16,610 nt of DNA from CAWEHT01 sp963808455 (lineage in GTDB: Bacteria > Chloroflexota > Anaerolineae > CG2-30-64-16). Each line of letters begins with the position of its first letter. Position 1 is the stretch's first letter. The position numbers were made by a program, and so were the translations under genes. Below the pieces are notes generated by a model, which was not told where the DNA came from, made no database searches, and was given only the letters and a program-made list of their open reading frames with translations. The stretch spans positions 1-16,610 of the forward strand of contig CAWEHT010000416.1 in the NCBI GenBank assembly GCA_963808455.1, in the 5' to 3' direction. Positions 7,067 through 14,823 of this stretch are shown here, one piece after another.

Positions 7067-7540
7067 ATGTCTGCTCGACGCTCAGTTCGTGCCTTGGTCG
7101 TGCTCTTGGTAATCGGCCTGATGGCCGCCGCATGTGGCGGCCCGCAGTCTATCGCTTCTGCAAACAATAATCCGTCGGGCGTCGCCCCGGCGCGCACGAG
7201 GCGGCCGCACCGTGTAGATTCCACCGAGGTGCCCACCGCGCTCATCCCGGTGCTGTCCGCCGAGGCCCAGGCTGTCCCTACCGAAGCGCCCCAGGCACTT
7301 CCCACCGCGACTGTTGCGGCGGCGCAAGCCGCCCAGGCCCCGGTGCCCACGACCGCAGCCGGCCAGGCACTCCTTCAGCCGGCTATCGCCTCGACCCAGG
7401 CGCCTGTCCAACCCACCGTCGTCGCCCAGGGTTCAGGCCCGTCAGGCAAAGCCCAACAAGGGGACACCATCGAGCAGGGGCTGAACCAGTTGGCGCGCGA
7501 CATGGACAAAGTGGACACGTTGCCCGGGGCCGCCAACTGA
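7067..7540 (+). CDS. Small disordered lipoprotein, function unknown
   Basis: The start at 7067 has GGAGG 7 nt upstream. The 157-residue product begins with a basic N-terminus and a hydrophobic core, ending in LMAAAC|GG, an acceptable though not ideal lipobox with Cys at about residue 23. The rest is rich in Ala, Pro, Thr, Gln and Val (repeated APT, QAPVPT, AQAP patterns) and is likely disordered. The last 25 residues change to a charged, possibly helical tail (EQGLNQLARDMDKVD). No catalytic domain is visible. It is probably anchored on the outer face of the cytoplasmic membrane. No family recognised. Confidence 0.65.
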   Translation: MSARRSVRALVVLLVIGLMAAACGGPQSIASANNNPSGVAPARTRRPHRVDSTEVPTALIPVLSAEAQAVPTEAPQALPTATVAAAQAAQAPVPTTAAGQALLQPAIASTQAPVQPTVVAQGSGPSGKAQQGDTIEQGLNQLARDMDKVDTLPGAAN

Positions 7541-7583
7541 GGTCGGCCACGAGCGGTAATGCACGCGTGTCGAAGGAGAGGAT

Positions 7584-8051
7584 ATGTAGGGTAGCGTTCT
7601 CAGATCTTGGCGATGGCCTTGGCTGGCGGCAGCCCTGCTGGTGCTCTCGGCATGCTCCACCCCCCTGCCGCTGGCAACGCCAACGGCGTCAGCCTCCGCT
7701 GCTAAGGCGCTCGCCACGCCAGAAGCGTCTGCCCCCGCGGCTGGGGAATCCGCCGCCACCGTCACCACCGTTGACCCTCCACAGCATCTCTATTGGGGAG
7801 TCTACGTCCCCGAATCCGGGCTGCGAGACACGTCGGGGCTGGATGCCCTCGAGGCACACGCTGGCAAGCCTGTGTCGATTGTGAACTGGTTCCAGGCCTG
7901 GGGCGCGTCGGGTGGTCGTAACCTGTTTGATCCGGCCGGCATGACGGGCACTCGGAACCGTGGCGCCATCCCGCTGATCACCTGGGAACCATGGCAACCC
8001 GGCCAGGGCCCGCAGCAGCCGGCTTACGCCCTGGCCCGCATCATCGGATGA
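7584..8051 (+). pseudogene. Lipoprotein with truncated GH26-like domain, stop at codon 2
   Basis: An ideal start context, AAGGAG plus ATG at 7584, is followed at once by TAG. The same frame then reads a signal peptide, WRWPWLAAALLVLSAC, with a perfect lipobox (LSAC) and a low-complexity Ala/Thr/Pro linker. A domain follows, starting YWGVYVPESGLRDTSGLDALEAHAGK, then VSIVNWFQAWG, RGAIPLITWEPWQPG and QPAYALARIIG. These blocks resemble the N-terminal third of GH26-type (beta-mannanase-like) domains common in Chloroflexota lipoproteins. The frame stops at 8051, before the regions that would carry both catalytic glutamates. No continuation is seen in other frames downstream, so the catalytic part is deleted. 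The TAG alone could be a sequencing error; the truncation is not easily explained that way. Family call is from recall. Confidence 0.6.
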
Positions 8052-8116
8052 GGGGGCGCTGTCAACCTCACCGATCCCGGCCCCGTAACCCACCTCCGAG
8101 GCATTTATCCAACGTG

Positions 8117-8142
8117 GGCTCCGGCGGCGAACAGCCGGAGCC
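8117..8142. terminator. Hairpin between converging genes
   Basis: GGCTCCGGC (8117-8125) and GCCGGAGCC (8134-8142) form a perfect 9-bp stem with an 8-nt loop. It lies between the end of the GH26-like remnant (8051) and the end of the minus-strand repeat protein (8195). Position suggests a shared terminator, but neither side has a T-run. Confidence 0.4.
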
Positions 8143-8194
8143 TACTCATTCGAACCGTTGGCCATTGTGCCTGCCCGATCCAGCCTCTACAGCC

Positions 8195-9053
8195 TCAGGC
8201 GCTGGGCGCGGTCCGCGGAGACTTTCGCGAGCCGCCACGAGGCCATTGGCGAGCGCTCCCGTTATAGTGCCCCGTCCAGCCCTGGGTGAGGCGTTGGAGC
8301 ATCTGGTTGGCCTGGGCCTGCGTGATCTTGCCGGCAGTAAGCGCCTCGGCGATGAAATTCTTCGCCGCCTGGGTTGAACGCGTTCCGCGCCGCCGTCTGA
8401 ACCGAGCCCAACGTCACTTTTTGCGCCTTGGCGATCGTGGCCAGGTTCATGCCGCTGCGCAAGTCCGTGAAGAACTGGTCCGGTGTCAGGTTCAGCGCCG
8501 CCGCAACCGCATCGAACACCGTCCAGTTGCCCATGCCGCCGGGCAGCCCGAAGCCGGGCATGGCGAAAACGCCGCCCTTCCCCCCTTTGCCGGTCGCCGG
8601 CTTGTTGAGATTCTGGAGCATCCTGGTGGCCTGAGCCTGCGTGATCTTGCCCGCGCTCAGCATCTGGTTGATGGCATTCTGTCTGACCTGAATGGTGGTG
8701 CTGCGCGCCGCCTGTTGCACTGCCGCGAGCGCGACTTTTTGCGCCGCGGCAATTTGGGAGGGATTCCGGCCGGCGCGCAGATCATCGAAAAATGCTGTCG
8801 GTGAGAGGTTCAGCGCGGCCGCCGTGGCATTGAACACGGTCCACTCATCGGCCGAGTTGCCGCTTCCCATCCAGCCGCCAAAGCCACTGAAGCCGAAACG
8901 ACCCATCATCGGGGATAGACTACGCGACGCCCCGTTGGATGCCCGCCCAGCGAAGCTTGGCTGGGCCCTGGCCTGGGCCAGGGCTGCCCCTGCCACAACC
9001 AGCACCAAGACCAGCGCCAGGATGGCCGGCAGCCAGATCTTCCTTCTTATCAT
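8195..9053 (-). CDS. Secreted protein of two ~80-residue helical repeats, one frame break
   Basis: The start at 9053 (MIRRKIWLPAIL) has GGAGG 5 nt upstream; longer upstream frames run into the divergent promoter region. A signal peptide (about 1-27, ending AALAQA) leads to a Gly/Ser/Phe-rich spacer. Two copies of one unit follow (about 71-150 and 177-256). Each has WTVF(N/D)A.AAALNL.P..FF.DLR.G.N...IA.AQKV.L..VQ.AAR, and later GKITQAQA..ML..L. A Gly/Lys linker (KGGKGG) joins them. The second unit is completed only if one C is removed from the CCC at 8373-8371; the frame then reads NQAAKNFIAEAL to a TGA at 8197-8195, giving 285 residues. Similar KITQAQA secreted proteins occur widely in Chloroflexota and Firmicutes without a clear function. 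Probably exported. Function not known. Confidence 0.72.
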
Positions 9054-9192
9054 TGCGCCTCCGGGGTTGCGATATGGCCGACACTTGCCAGTTGCCAGTA
9101 TCGCGCAAAAGTAGCCCAAAGTGGTTAATTTCACGTTAACGAAAAGGGGCCGGCATAAGGCCGCCGGCGGGAGGAAGCCGAGGGCCGCCTGC

Positions 9193-9221
9193 TTGGCATG
9201 GCCGTCCATCGCGTGTACAAT
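9193..9221 (+). promoter_or_regulatory. Sigma70-like promoter for the Wzz/BY-kinase-like gene
   Basis: TTGGCA (9193-9198), a 17-nt spacer and TACAAT (9216-9221) match the consensus closely. Transcription would start near 9228, leaving only about 16 nt before the ATG at 9244, with AGGGAG inside it. A GTTAA...TTAAC inverted repeat at 9124-9140, between this promoter and the divergent gene starting at 9053, could be an operator, but support is weak. Confidence 0.6.
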
Positions 9222-9243
9222 GCCTACCCGCAAGGGAGAGAGC

Positions 9244-10588
9244 ATGGATTTGCGCCCGTACCTGGACATCTTGCGGCGCCGGGGCTGGATCATCCTCGAG
9301 GTAGCGCTGCTGGCCGGCGCCGGCGCCTTCGGCCTCAGCCTCGAGCAGACCAAAACCTGGGAAGCCACTGCCCGCATCAGCGCTGTGCCGGCCGTCCCCA
9401 ATTCGAGCCTGGCAGGCAGCGCGCAGGATCTTCTGACCAACTTCGTGAACGACATCAACACGCAGGACATGGCCAACCAGGTGATCGCCAAGGCCCAACT
9501 GGATATGACCCCAGGAGACCTGCTGAGCAAGATCACCGTCAGCACCGTGCCCGAGGATTTCCTGATCCGCATCGACGGTCGCGATCAAGACCCGCAGGTC
9601 GCCACGCAGATCGTCCTGACCATGGCGCAGCTCTTCACCGACCAGCGAGTGGCCTATTATAACACCCAGGACAAGGCCGATCGCATCGAGGTCAAGATCG
9701 TGGACAGCACGATCGAGCCCGTCGTCTACAGAACCCCAGCCTTTGGAGAACGGCGCGGCCGGCCTCGTGCTGGGCGCCCTGATCGGCATTTTGATCGCGC
9801 TGGCGCTCGATTGGATGGAAGGCGACATCCTGGCCACCCCTGAAGCTGTCCGGCGCCATCTCGGGCTGCCGGTGGCGATCGCGGTGCCGGCCGCAGCGGG
9901 CAGGACCGGGCACACGCGCCAGGCTCTCGGCGCGGAACGAGGGCTCTCGGCGCAAGGCAGCATCCCTGGGCCGGCGACCCTGGACCTCCTGGCCGATCCG
10001 GCCTCACCTGCGGCGGAGGCTTTTCGCCGGCTGCGCGTCGACCTCGGCGCCGGGCGCGGCGGAACAGCCCTGAAAGCCCTCCTTGTGGCCGCGCCCGTGC
10101 CAGACAGCGACGCTGCCGGCGTCGCCGCGGACCTGGCCGTTGCCTTCGCCAGGGCCGGCAGGCGCACCGTGCTCGTCGACTGCCACCTGCGCCACCCCGC
10201 CCAGCACGCCCTGTTCGGCCTGCCCAACCAGGCCGGCGTCAGCAGCGCCCTGGAGAATCCAGGCGCCCCGCTGCCCCTGCAAGAGAGCGCCGTCCCGTGC
10301 CTGCGCGTGCTGGGCAGCGGGCCGGCCGTCCAGGCCCCATCAGACCTCATCGCGTCGCCCAGGATGGCGGCGCTGATCGGGCAGCTGCGCGATGAGGCCG
10401 ACGTGGTGATCTTCGACGCGCCGCCCGTGGTCGTGGCCAGCGATGCAGCCGAGCTGGCAGGCCAGGTTGACGGGGTGCTGCTGGCGGTCAGCGCCGGGCG
10501 CACGAAGCGCGAGGCTGCGCAGCGGGCCAGGCTCATTCTGGGACAGGCCGGGGGGCAGGTCCTCGGTGTGGTACTCACGAATACATAG
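9244..10588 (+). CDS. Wzz-type chain-length protein fused to a BY-kinase-like domain, degenerate P-loop, one frame break
   Basis: The ATG at 9244 has AGGGAG upstream. The corrected product is about 447 residues. An N-terminal cytoplasmic tip (DLRPYLDILRRRGW) leads to a first membrane helix (about 13-33), an outer domain, and a second helix (about 170-188, GLVLGALIGILIALAL). This is the layout of Wzz/polysaccharide copolymerases. The frame breaks in the CCCC at 9734-9737; one extra C explains it. The C-terminal half resembles a bacterial tyrosine kinase (CpsD/ExoP type), with Walker A' VLVDCHLRHP (about 308-317) and Walker B VVIFDAPP. At the Walker A position it reads APVPDSDAAG instead of a GK[ST] loop. 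There is no C-terminal tyrosine cluster. It probably sets or supports surface polysaccharide export, but catalysis is doubtful. No polysaccharide genes are adjacent. Confidence 0.8.
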
Positions 10589-10660
10589 GGCCGATCCGTC
10601 GCATCCAGAAGGAGACCGCGTCTTGAGCCCAGCTGACCGCGCGAGGGACAGGATGGTCGC

Positions 10661-11491
10661 GTGAATACCCCGGGTGGCATCGTAGCATTACTCTCGGCGG
10701 TTATGTTGGGCACCGGTGACTTCGCCGGCGGCCTGGCAACCCGCCAACGGAGCCAGTACCAGGTGGTGGCGCTGAACTCGCTGACTGGCCTGGTCTGCCT
10801 GCTGATCGCAGCCCTCTGCAGTGCCGAGAGGCTGCCCGGGCCGGTCACGCTGGCGTGGAGCGTGGGGGCCGGCATCTCCGGGGTCATCGGGGTCGCCGCC
10901 CTGTACGAAGGGCTCTCCATCGCCGAAGCAGCTCTGATCGCGCCGGCGGCCGGCGTGACCGGGGCCGCCTTTCCCGTCGTTGCCGGCACGCTATTGCATG
11001 GACTGCCGGGGCCGGCCAAATGGGCCGGCATCGCCTGCGGGCTGGCCGGGATCTGGCTGGTCGCCGGCGAGGCCGGGGCGAGCCACGGCACGCGCGGGCT
11101 GGGCCTGGCCCTCCTTTCGGGCCTGGGCTTCGGCGGTTTCTACGTCCTGATCGCGCAAGTCGAGCCGGGCAGCGTGTTCATCCCGCTGGCCGTCTCCAAG
11201 GCGGCAGGGCTCCTCTTCGTACTGCTGGTCCTGGCGGTGCGCCGGTCGCGTTTCCCCTCGTTGTCGGGCAGCCGGCTGGCGCTGCTGGCGGGCGTCTGCG
11301 ATAGCGCGGGGACGGTCCTCTACTTGCTGGCGACGCACTTCGTCCGCGCTGACCTGGCTGCGGTCCTTTCTTCGATGGCGCCCGCCATGACGGTGATCCT
11401 CTCGTCGTCCATCTGCCGGCAAAAAGTATCGACCGGCCAGAAATTGGGTGTGGGCTTCTGCCTGGTGGCCATTGCCCTGATCGTCGGTTGA
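10661..11491 (+). CDS. EamA/DMT-family membrane permease
   Basis: The 276-residue protein is almost entirely hydrophobic, with about ten membrane helices, arranged as two EamA repeats. The first covers about 1-130 (LLSAVMLGTGDFAGGLATRQ... to AGIACGLAGIWLVAG). The second runs to the C-terminus (LGLALLSGLGFGGFYVLIAQ... KLGVGFCLVAIALIVG). Family members export metabolites or amino acids. The substrate cannot be read from sequence. The start is a GTG at 10661 with an AGG 8 nt upstream; the ATG at 10653 opens only a three-codon frame. It lies 72 nt after the Wzz-like gene in the same direction and converges with the methyltransferase at 12143-11550. Confidence 0.85.
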   Translation: MNTPGGIVALLSAVMLGTGDFAGGLATRQRSQYQVVALNSLTGLVCLLIAALCSAERLPGPVTLAWSVGAGISGVIGVAALYEGLSIAEAALIAPAAGVTGAAFPVVAGTLLHGLPGPAKWAGIACGLAGIWLVAGEAGASHGTRGLGLALLSGLGFGGFYVLIAQVEPGSVFIPLAVSKAAGLLFVLLVLAVRRSRFPSLSGSRLALLAGVCDSAGTVLYLLATHFVRADLAAVLSSMAPAMTVILSSSICRQKVSTGQKLGVGFCLVAIALIVG

Positions 11492-11549
11492 GGTCGCGGC
11501 GGGAAACCCGGCCTGGCATCGGGAAAGCGCGAACAGGCACTCAGGGCCC

Positions 11550-12143
11550 TCAGGGAGCGGGGAGCTTGAGGATCAGCAACTCGCCCTTGCCCACCGGCAC
11601 CACCGAGGTCAGGTAGCCCTCCGTCGCCTCCACCATGGCGCAGAACGGCGCCAACTCCTCGCGGTGCGAGGTGGCGTTGTCCACCACCATCAGCCCATTG
11701 GGCGCCAGCACGCGTTGCAGGTCGGGCCAGAAGCCCGGGTACTCGCTGCGCTCGGCATCCAGGAACAGGAAGTCAACGCTGCCGGCCGGCAGGGCGGCCA
11801 GATACGCCGCGGCGTCGCCCACATGGGGCTCGACCCACTCCGCCAGCCCGGCCCGCCCGAAGTTGGCGGCGGCCATGCCGGCGCGCTCCGGCCGGCGCTC
11901 GACTGTGCTCACCGTGCCGCCGGTGGTCCGCGCCGCGCCGGCCAGCCAGAGCGTGGAGTAGCCGTTGGAGGTGCCGATTTCCACGATGCGGCGCGCCTTC
12001 AGCGCCTGGACCAGCAGGCCGAGGAAGATGCCGGTATCGCGCGTGATATTGAGCAGCCGGCCCGGCCGCTCAGTCGCCCGCGCGTCGTTCTCTAGGCCGA
12101 ACCGTTCCAGCTCGGCCAGCAGCGTGGCCAGGTAGTCGTTCAT
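11550..12143 (-). CDS. Class I SAM-dependent O-methyltransferase
   Basis: The 197-residue protein belongs to the caffeoyl-CoA/catechol-type O-methyltransferase group. The SAM-binding motif I is VEIGTSNGYST (54-64). A VDFLFLDAE segment (about 123-131) and VVDN (153-156) match the acidic and metal-ligand positions of that family. An N-terminal helix pair (MNDYLATLLAELERFGLEND) probably serves dimerisation. The acceptor is unknown. The ATG at 12143 has GGAGG only 2 nt away, closer than usual, yet no better start exists. It is monocistronic here, transcribed away from the thrC promoter and toward the EamA gene. Confidence 0.83.
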   Translation of the reverse strand: MNDYLATLLAELERFGLENDARATERPGRLLNITRDTGIFLGLLVQALKARRIVEIGTSNGYSTLWLAGAARTTGGTVSTVERRPERAGMAAANFGRAGLAEWVEPHVGDAAAYLAALPAGSVDFLFLDAERSEYPGFWPDLQRVLAPNGLMVVDNATSHREELAPFCAMVEATEGYLTSVVPVGKGELLILKLPAP

Positions 12144-12293
12144 AGCCTCCGCTGTATAGCACCGTCTTCACGAGAAATCTGCGGTCGCGATACCAGTTGA
12201 CGCCGCGCACCGGCCGGCCTGGAAGCCCCTGCCGGCAAGGTCTCGATGGGAACCGACGGCCCTGAGGGAACGGCGCAAGCGGGCAAACCGGTG

Positions 12294-12299
12294 TATAAT
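12294..12299 (+). promoter_or_regulatory. -10 element upstream of thrC
   Basis: A perfect TATAAT lies 33 nt before the thrC start, preceded directly by GTG. No convincing -35 box stands 16-18 nt upstream (CGGCGC region), so this promoter may be weak or activator-dependent. Confidence 0.5.
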
Positions 12300-12332
12300 G
12301 GCCATCATTGATTGATCGAAGGAGATTGTGCC

Positions 12333-13733
12333 TTGACGCTCAGAGCCTGGTATCAATGTGTCCGAGGGTGCCCAGGACAATACAGCCTGCTGGACGTGAT
12401 CTACCGCTGCCCGAAGTGCGATGGGCTTCTCGAGGTCGTGCACGACGAGGACGCCCTGACGGCAGCCCGCACGGGCGCCGAGTGGCGCGCGCTGTTCGAC
12501 GGCCGGCGCAGCGGGACGGGGGTCAAGGATTCTGGGGACAGATTCCCGCCCCGGTGCCCGATCCTCTGCTCCCTATTCCCTGTCTTCCGGGGTATGGAAC
12601 AAATGGGAATGGGTGCTGCCCGGGGTGCCCGCGGGATGCATCGTTTCGCTCGGCGAAGGCTTCACTCCCCTGCTGCCCGTCCCGCGCCTCGGCCGGGACC
12701 TCGGTGTCGAGGACCTGTGGGTCAAGGAGTGCGGCATCAGCCACACCGGGTCCTTCAAGGACCTGGGGATGACGGTCCTCATCAGCGCGGTGGCAGGGAT
12801 GATGGCCACCCCGAACTGCCCGGTCCGTGCCGTGGCCTGCGCCTCCACGGGTGATACTTCGGCCGCCCTGGCAGCTTACGCGGCAGCCGCCGGCATCCCG
12901 GCCCTCGTGTTCTTGCCCAGGGGCAAAATCAGCACCGCTCAACTGATCCAGCCCCTGGCCAACGGCGCGCATGTGCTGGCGCTCGACACCGACTTCGACG
13001 GCTGCATGCGCATCGTGCGCGAGGTCACGCGCGACCATTCGCTCTATCTGGCCAACTCGATGAATTCGTTGCGCATCGAGGGACAGAAGACGGTGGGCAT
13101 CGAGATCACGCAGCAGCTCGGCTGGCAGGCGCCGGACTGGATCGTCCTGCCTGCCGGCAACCTCGGCAATGTTTCGGCGCTGGCCAAGGGCCTGGACCTC
13201 GCCTACCGCCTAGGGGTGACCGACCGGCGACCGCGCCTGGCAGCGGCGCAGGCCGAGCGCGCCAACCCCCTCTACCGGGCTTTTCAGAACGGCTTCCAGA
13301 GCTACCAGCCGGTAACGGCCGGGCCGACCGCCGCCTCGGCCATCCGCATCGGGGACCCGGTGAGCTACGAGAAAGCCGTGCGCGCGCTCCAGGCCTGCGA
13401 CGGCGTGGTGGAGCAAGCCTCCGAGGACGAGCTGGCGGACGCCGTCGCGCTGGCCGATCGCGCCGGGCTTTATGCCTGCCCGCACACGGGGGTCGCGCTG
13501 GCCGCGGCGCGCGCAAGCTGGCCCAGCGCGCCGTTATCCGGCCCGGCGAGCGCGTGGTGGTCATCTCAACGGCGCATGGGCTGAAGTTCACCGACTTCAA
13601 GATCGACTATCATGAGGGGCGCCTTCCGGACGTCGCCAGCCGCCTGCGCAACCCGATCGTGGAGCTGCCGGCCGACGTGCAGACGGTCCACAAGGAACTG
13701 GACCAATGGGTTGACAGGGTCGCAAAGAGGTAG
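12333..13733 (+). pseudogene. thrC: Threonine synthase, interrupted by a 70-bp insertion and one frame break
   Basis: Pyridoxal-phosphate enzyme converting O-phosphohomoserine to threonine. The start is a TTG at 12333 with AAGGAG 8 nt upstream. An N-terminal Cys cluster (C9, C13, C26, C29) looks like the zinc ribbon of this subtype. A 70-bp insertion at 12524-12593 shifts the frame. Removing it rejoins TGV and WNKWEWVLPG, the expected GVW...LP segment. The catalytic part then runs LGEGFTPL, SHTGSFKDLG (K119 after correction, the Schiff-base lysine) and LPAGNLGNVSALAKG. A second break in the GC run 13504-13514 (two extra nt, or one missing) restores KLAQRAVIRPGERVVVISTAHGLKFTDFK and a TAG at 13733. 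Corrected length is about 442 residues. It is followed by the next gene after 3 nt. As given, no intact enzyme can be made. Confidence 0.82.
12519..12593. mobile_element. 70-bp insertion with GGGGT direct repeats, inside thrC
   Basis: GGGGT occurs at 12519-12523 and again at 12589-12593, exactly 70 nt apart. Deleting one repeat copy and the 65 nt between restores the thrC frame and motif. This is the signature of an insertion with a 5-bp target duplication. The insert has no coding potential. GGGGACAG near its left end can pair (two G-U) with CTGTCTTC at the right end, hinting at imperfect terminal inverted repeats. Its right half is a pyrimidine-rich CTCCCTATTCCCTGTCTTCC, like the short dispersed TTCCC-type repeats of intergenic DNA. 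Confidence 0.6.
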
Positions 13734-13736
13734 ATC

Positions 13737-14823
13737 TTGGATATTGGCATCCCCAAACAAAAGCGCCCATTTGACTATCGTGTTGGGCTGACCCCGATCG
13801 GCGTGAGGATCCTGACGGAGCACGGGCATCGCTGCTATGTCGAGACCAATGCGGGCCAGGGGACCGGGTTCGACGACGAACGTTACCGAAGTGCCGGGGC
13901 CCAGATCGTTTATTCGACTTCCGAGCTGTACGGGCGCGCCGACATGACCGTCCGTCTCGCGGCCGACCCCGCAGGAGTTCGACCTGCTGCACGACGGGCA
14001 GATCCTGGTCGGGTTCCTCCACCTGGCAGTCTCGCATCCTGCCAAGATTGACCTGCTGCTGCAGCGCCAGATCACGGCCATCGCCTATGAGACGATCCAG
14101 AGCGCCGATGGCCACCTGCCGGTGCTCTATCCGATCAGCCAGATCGCGGGACGCATGGTGCCCCAGGTGGCGGCCGAGCTCCTTGAGAACCACCAGGGCG
14201 GGCACGGCTTGCTCCTGAGCGGCGTGCCGGGCGTGCCGGCAGCACGGGTTGTGATCATCGGCGCCGGCACGGTCGGCGCCAGCGCCGCCAGAGTCTTCCA
14301 GGCCGTGGGCGCCCGTGTGACGGCGCTCGACATCGATCTGCGCAAGCTGCAGGCCCTGGGTGAGAGCTGCACCGGCCTGCAGACCGTAGTAGCCTACGAC
14401 TTCAACATCGCCCAGGTGATCCGCAACGCCGATGTGGTGGTCGGCGCAGCGCTGGTGCCGGGCGCCCGCACGCCCCAGATCTTGACCCACGCGATGGTGC
14501 ACAGCATGAAGCCGCGCTCGGTGATCATCGATGTGGCCATCGACCAGGGCGGATGCGCGGAGACGAGCCGTCCGACCAGCTATCAGAACCCGACCTACAT
14601 CGCCGAGAACGTCATCCACTATTGTGTGCCAAACATGACCGGCGTCGTGGCGCGCACCACCACACATGCGTTCCTCAACGCCGCCTGGCCGCACATTCTG
14701 CGGCTGGCGGACCTGGGGCCCGAGCAGGCGCTGCAGGATGATGAGCTGCGGCGTGGCCTGAACATGCACCGCGGGCAGGTCGTGCATCCTGCGCTCCGGC
14801 AAGCGCTGCAGGTGACGCCATGA
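13737..14823 (+). CDS. Alanine dehydrogenase-like NAD-dependent enzyme, one frame break
   Basis: The family oxidises L-alanine to pyruvate and ammonia with NAD. The start is a TTG at 13737, with AGAGG 6 nt upstream inside the end of thrC. The N-terminus, PKQKRPFDYRVGLTP, carries the substrate-binding Arg. FLHLAVSHP carries the catalytic His, VIIGAGTVGASAARVF is the NAD loop, and IIDVAIDQGGC carries the conserved Asp. HYCVPNMTGVVARTTTHAFLNA is the C-terminal signature. One extra base lies between about 13955 and 13970. Corrected length is about 361 residues, near the family's 370. The segment that usually reads KVKEP, with a catalytic Lys, falls at the break and reads VRLA-P, so that Lys seems absent; substrate may differ from alanine. 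It overlaps the CoA-transferase by ATGA. Confidence 0.82.

Noticed and set aside
9054..9572. N-terminal extension of the repeat protein up to 9572
   Set aside because: It would cross the divergent promoter and the start of the Wzz gene; the start at 9053 has GGAGG and opens with a signal peptide.
9136..11091. 651-residue minus-strand open frame opposite the Wzz fusion and EamA genes
   Set aside because: It covers two recognised plus-strand genes and reads as Ser/Arg/Ala/Pro-rich low-complexity with no domain.
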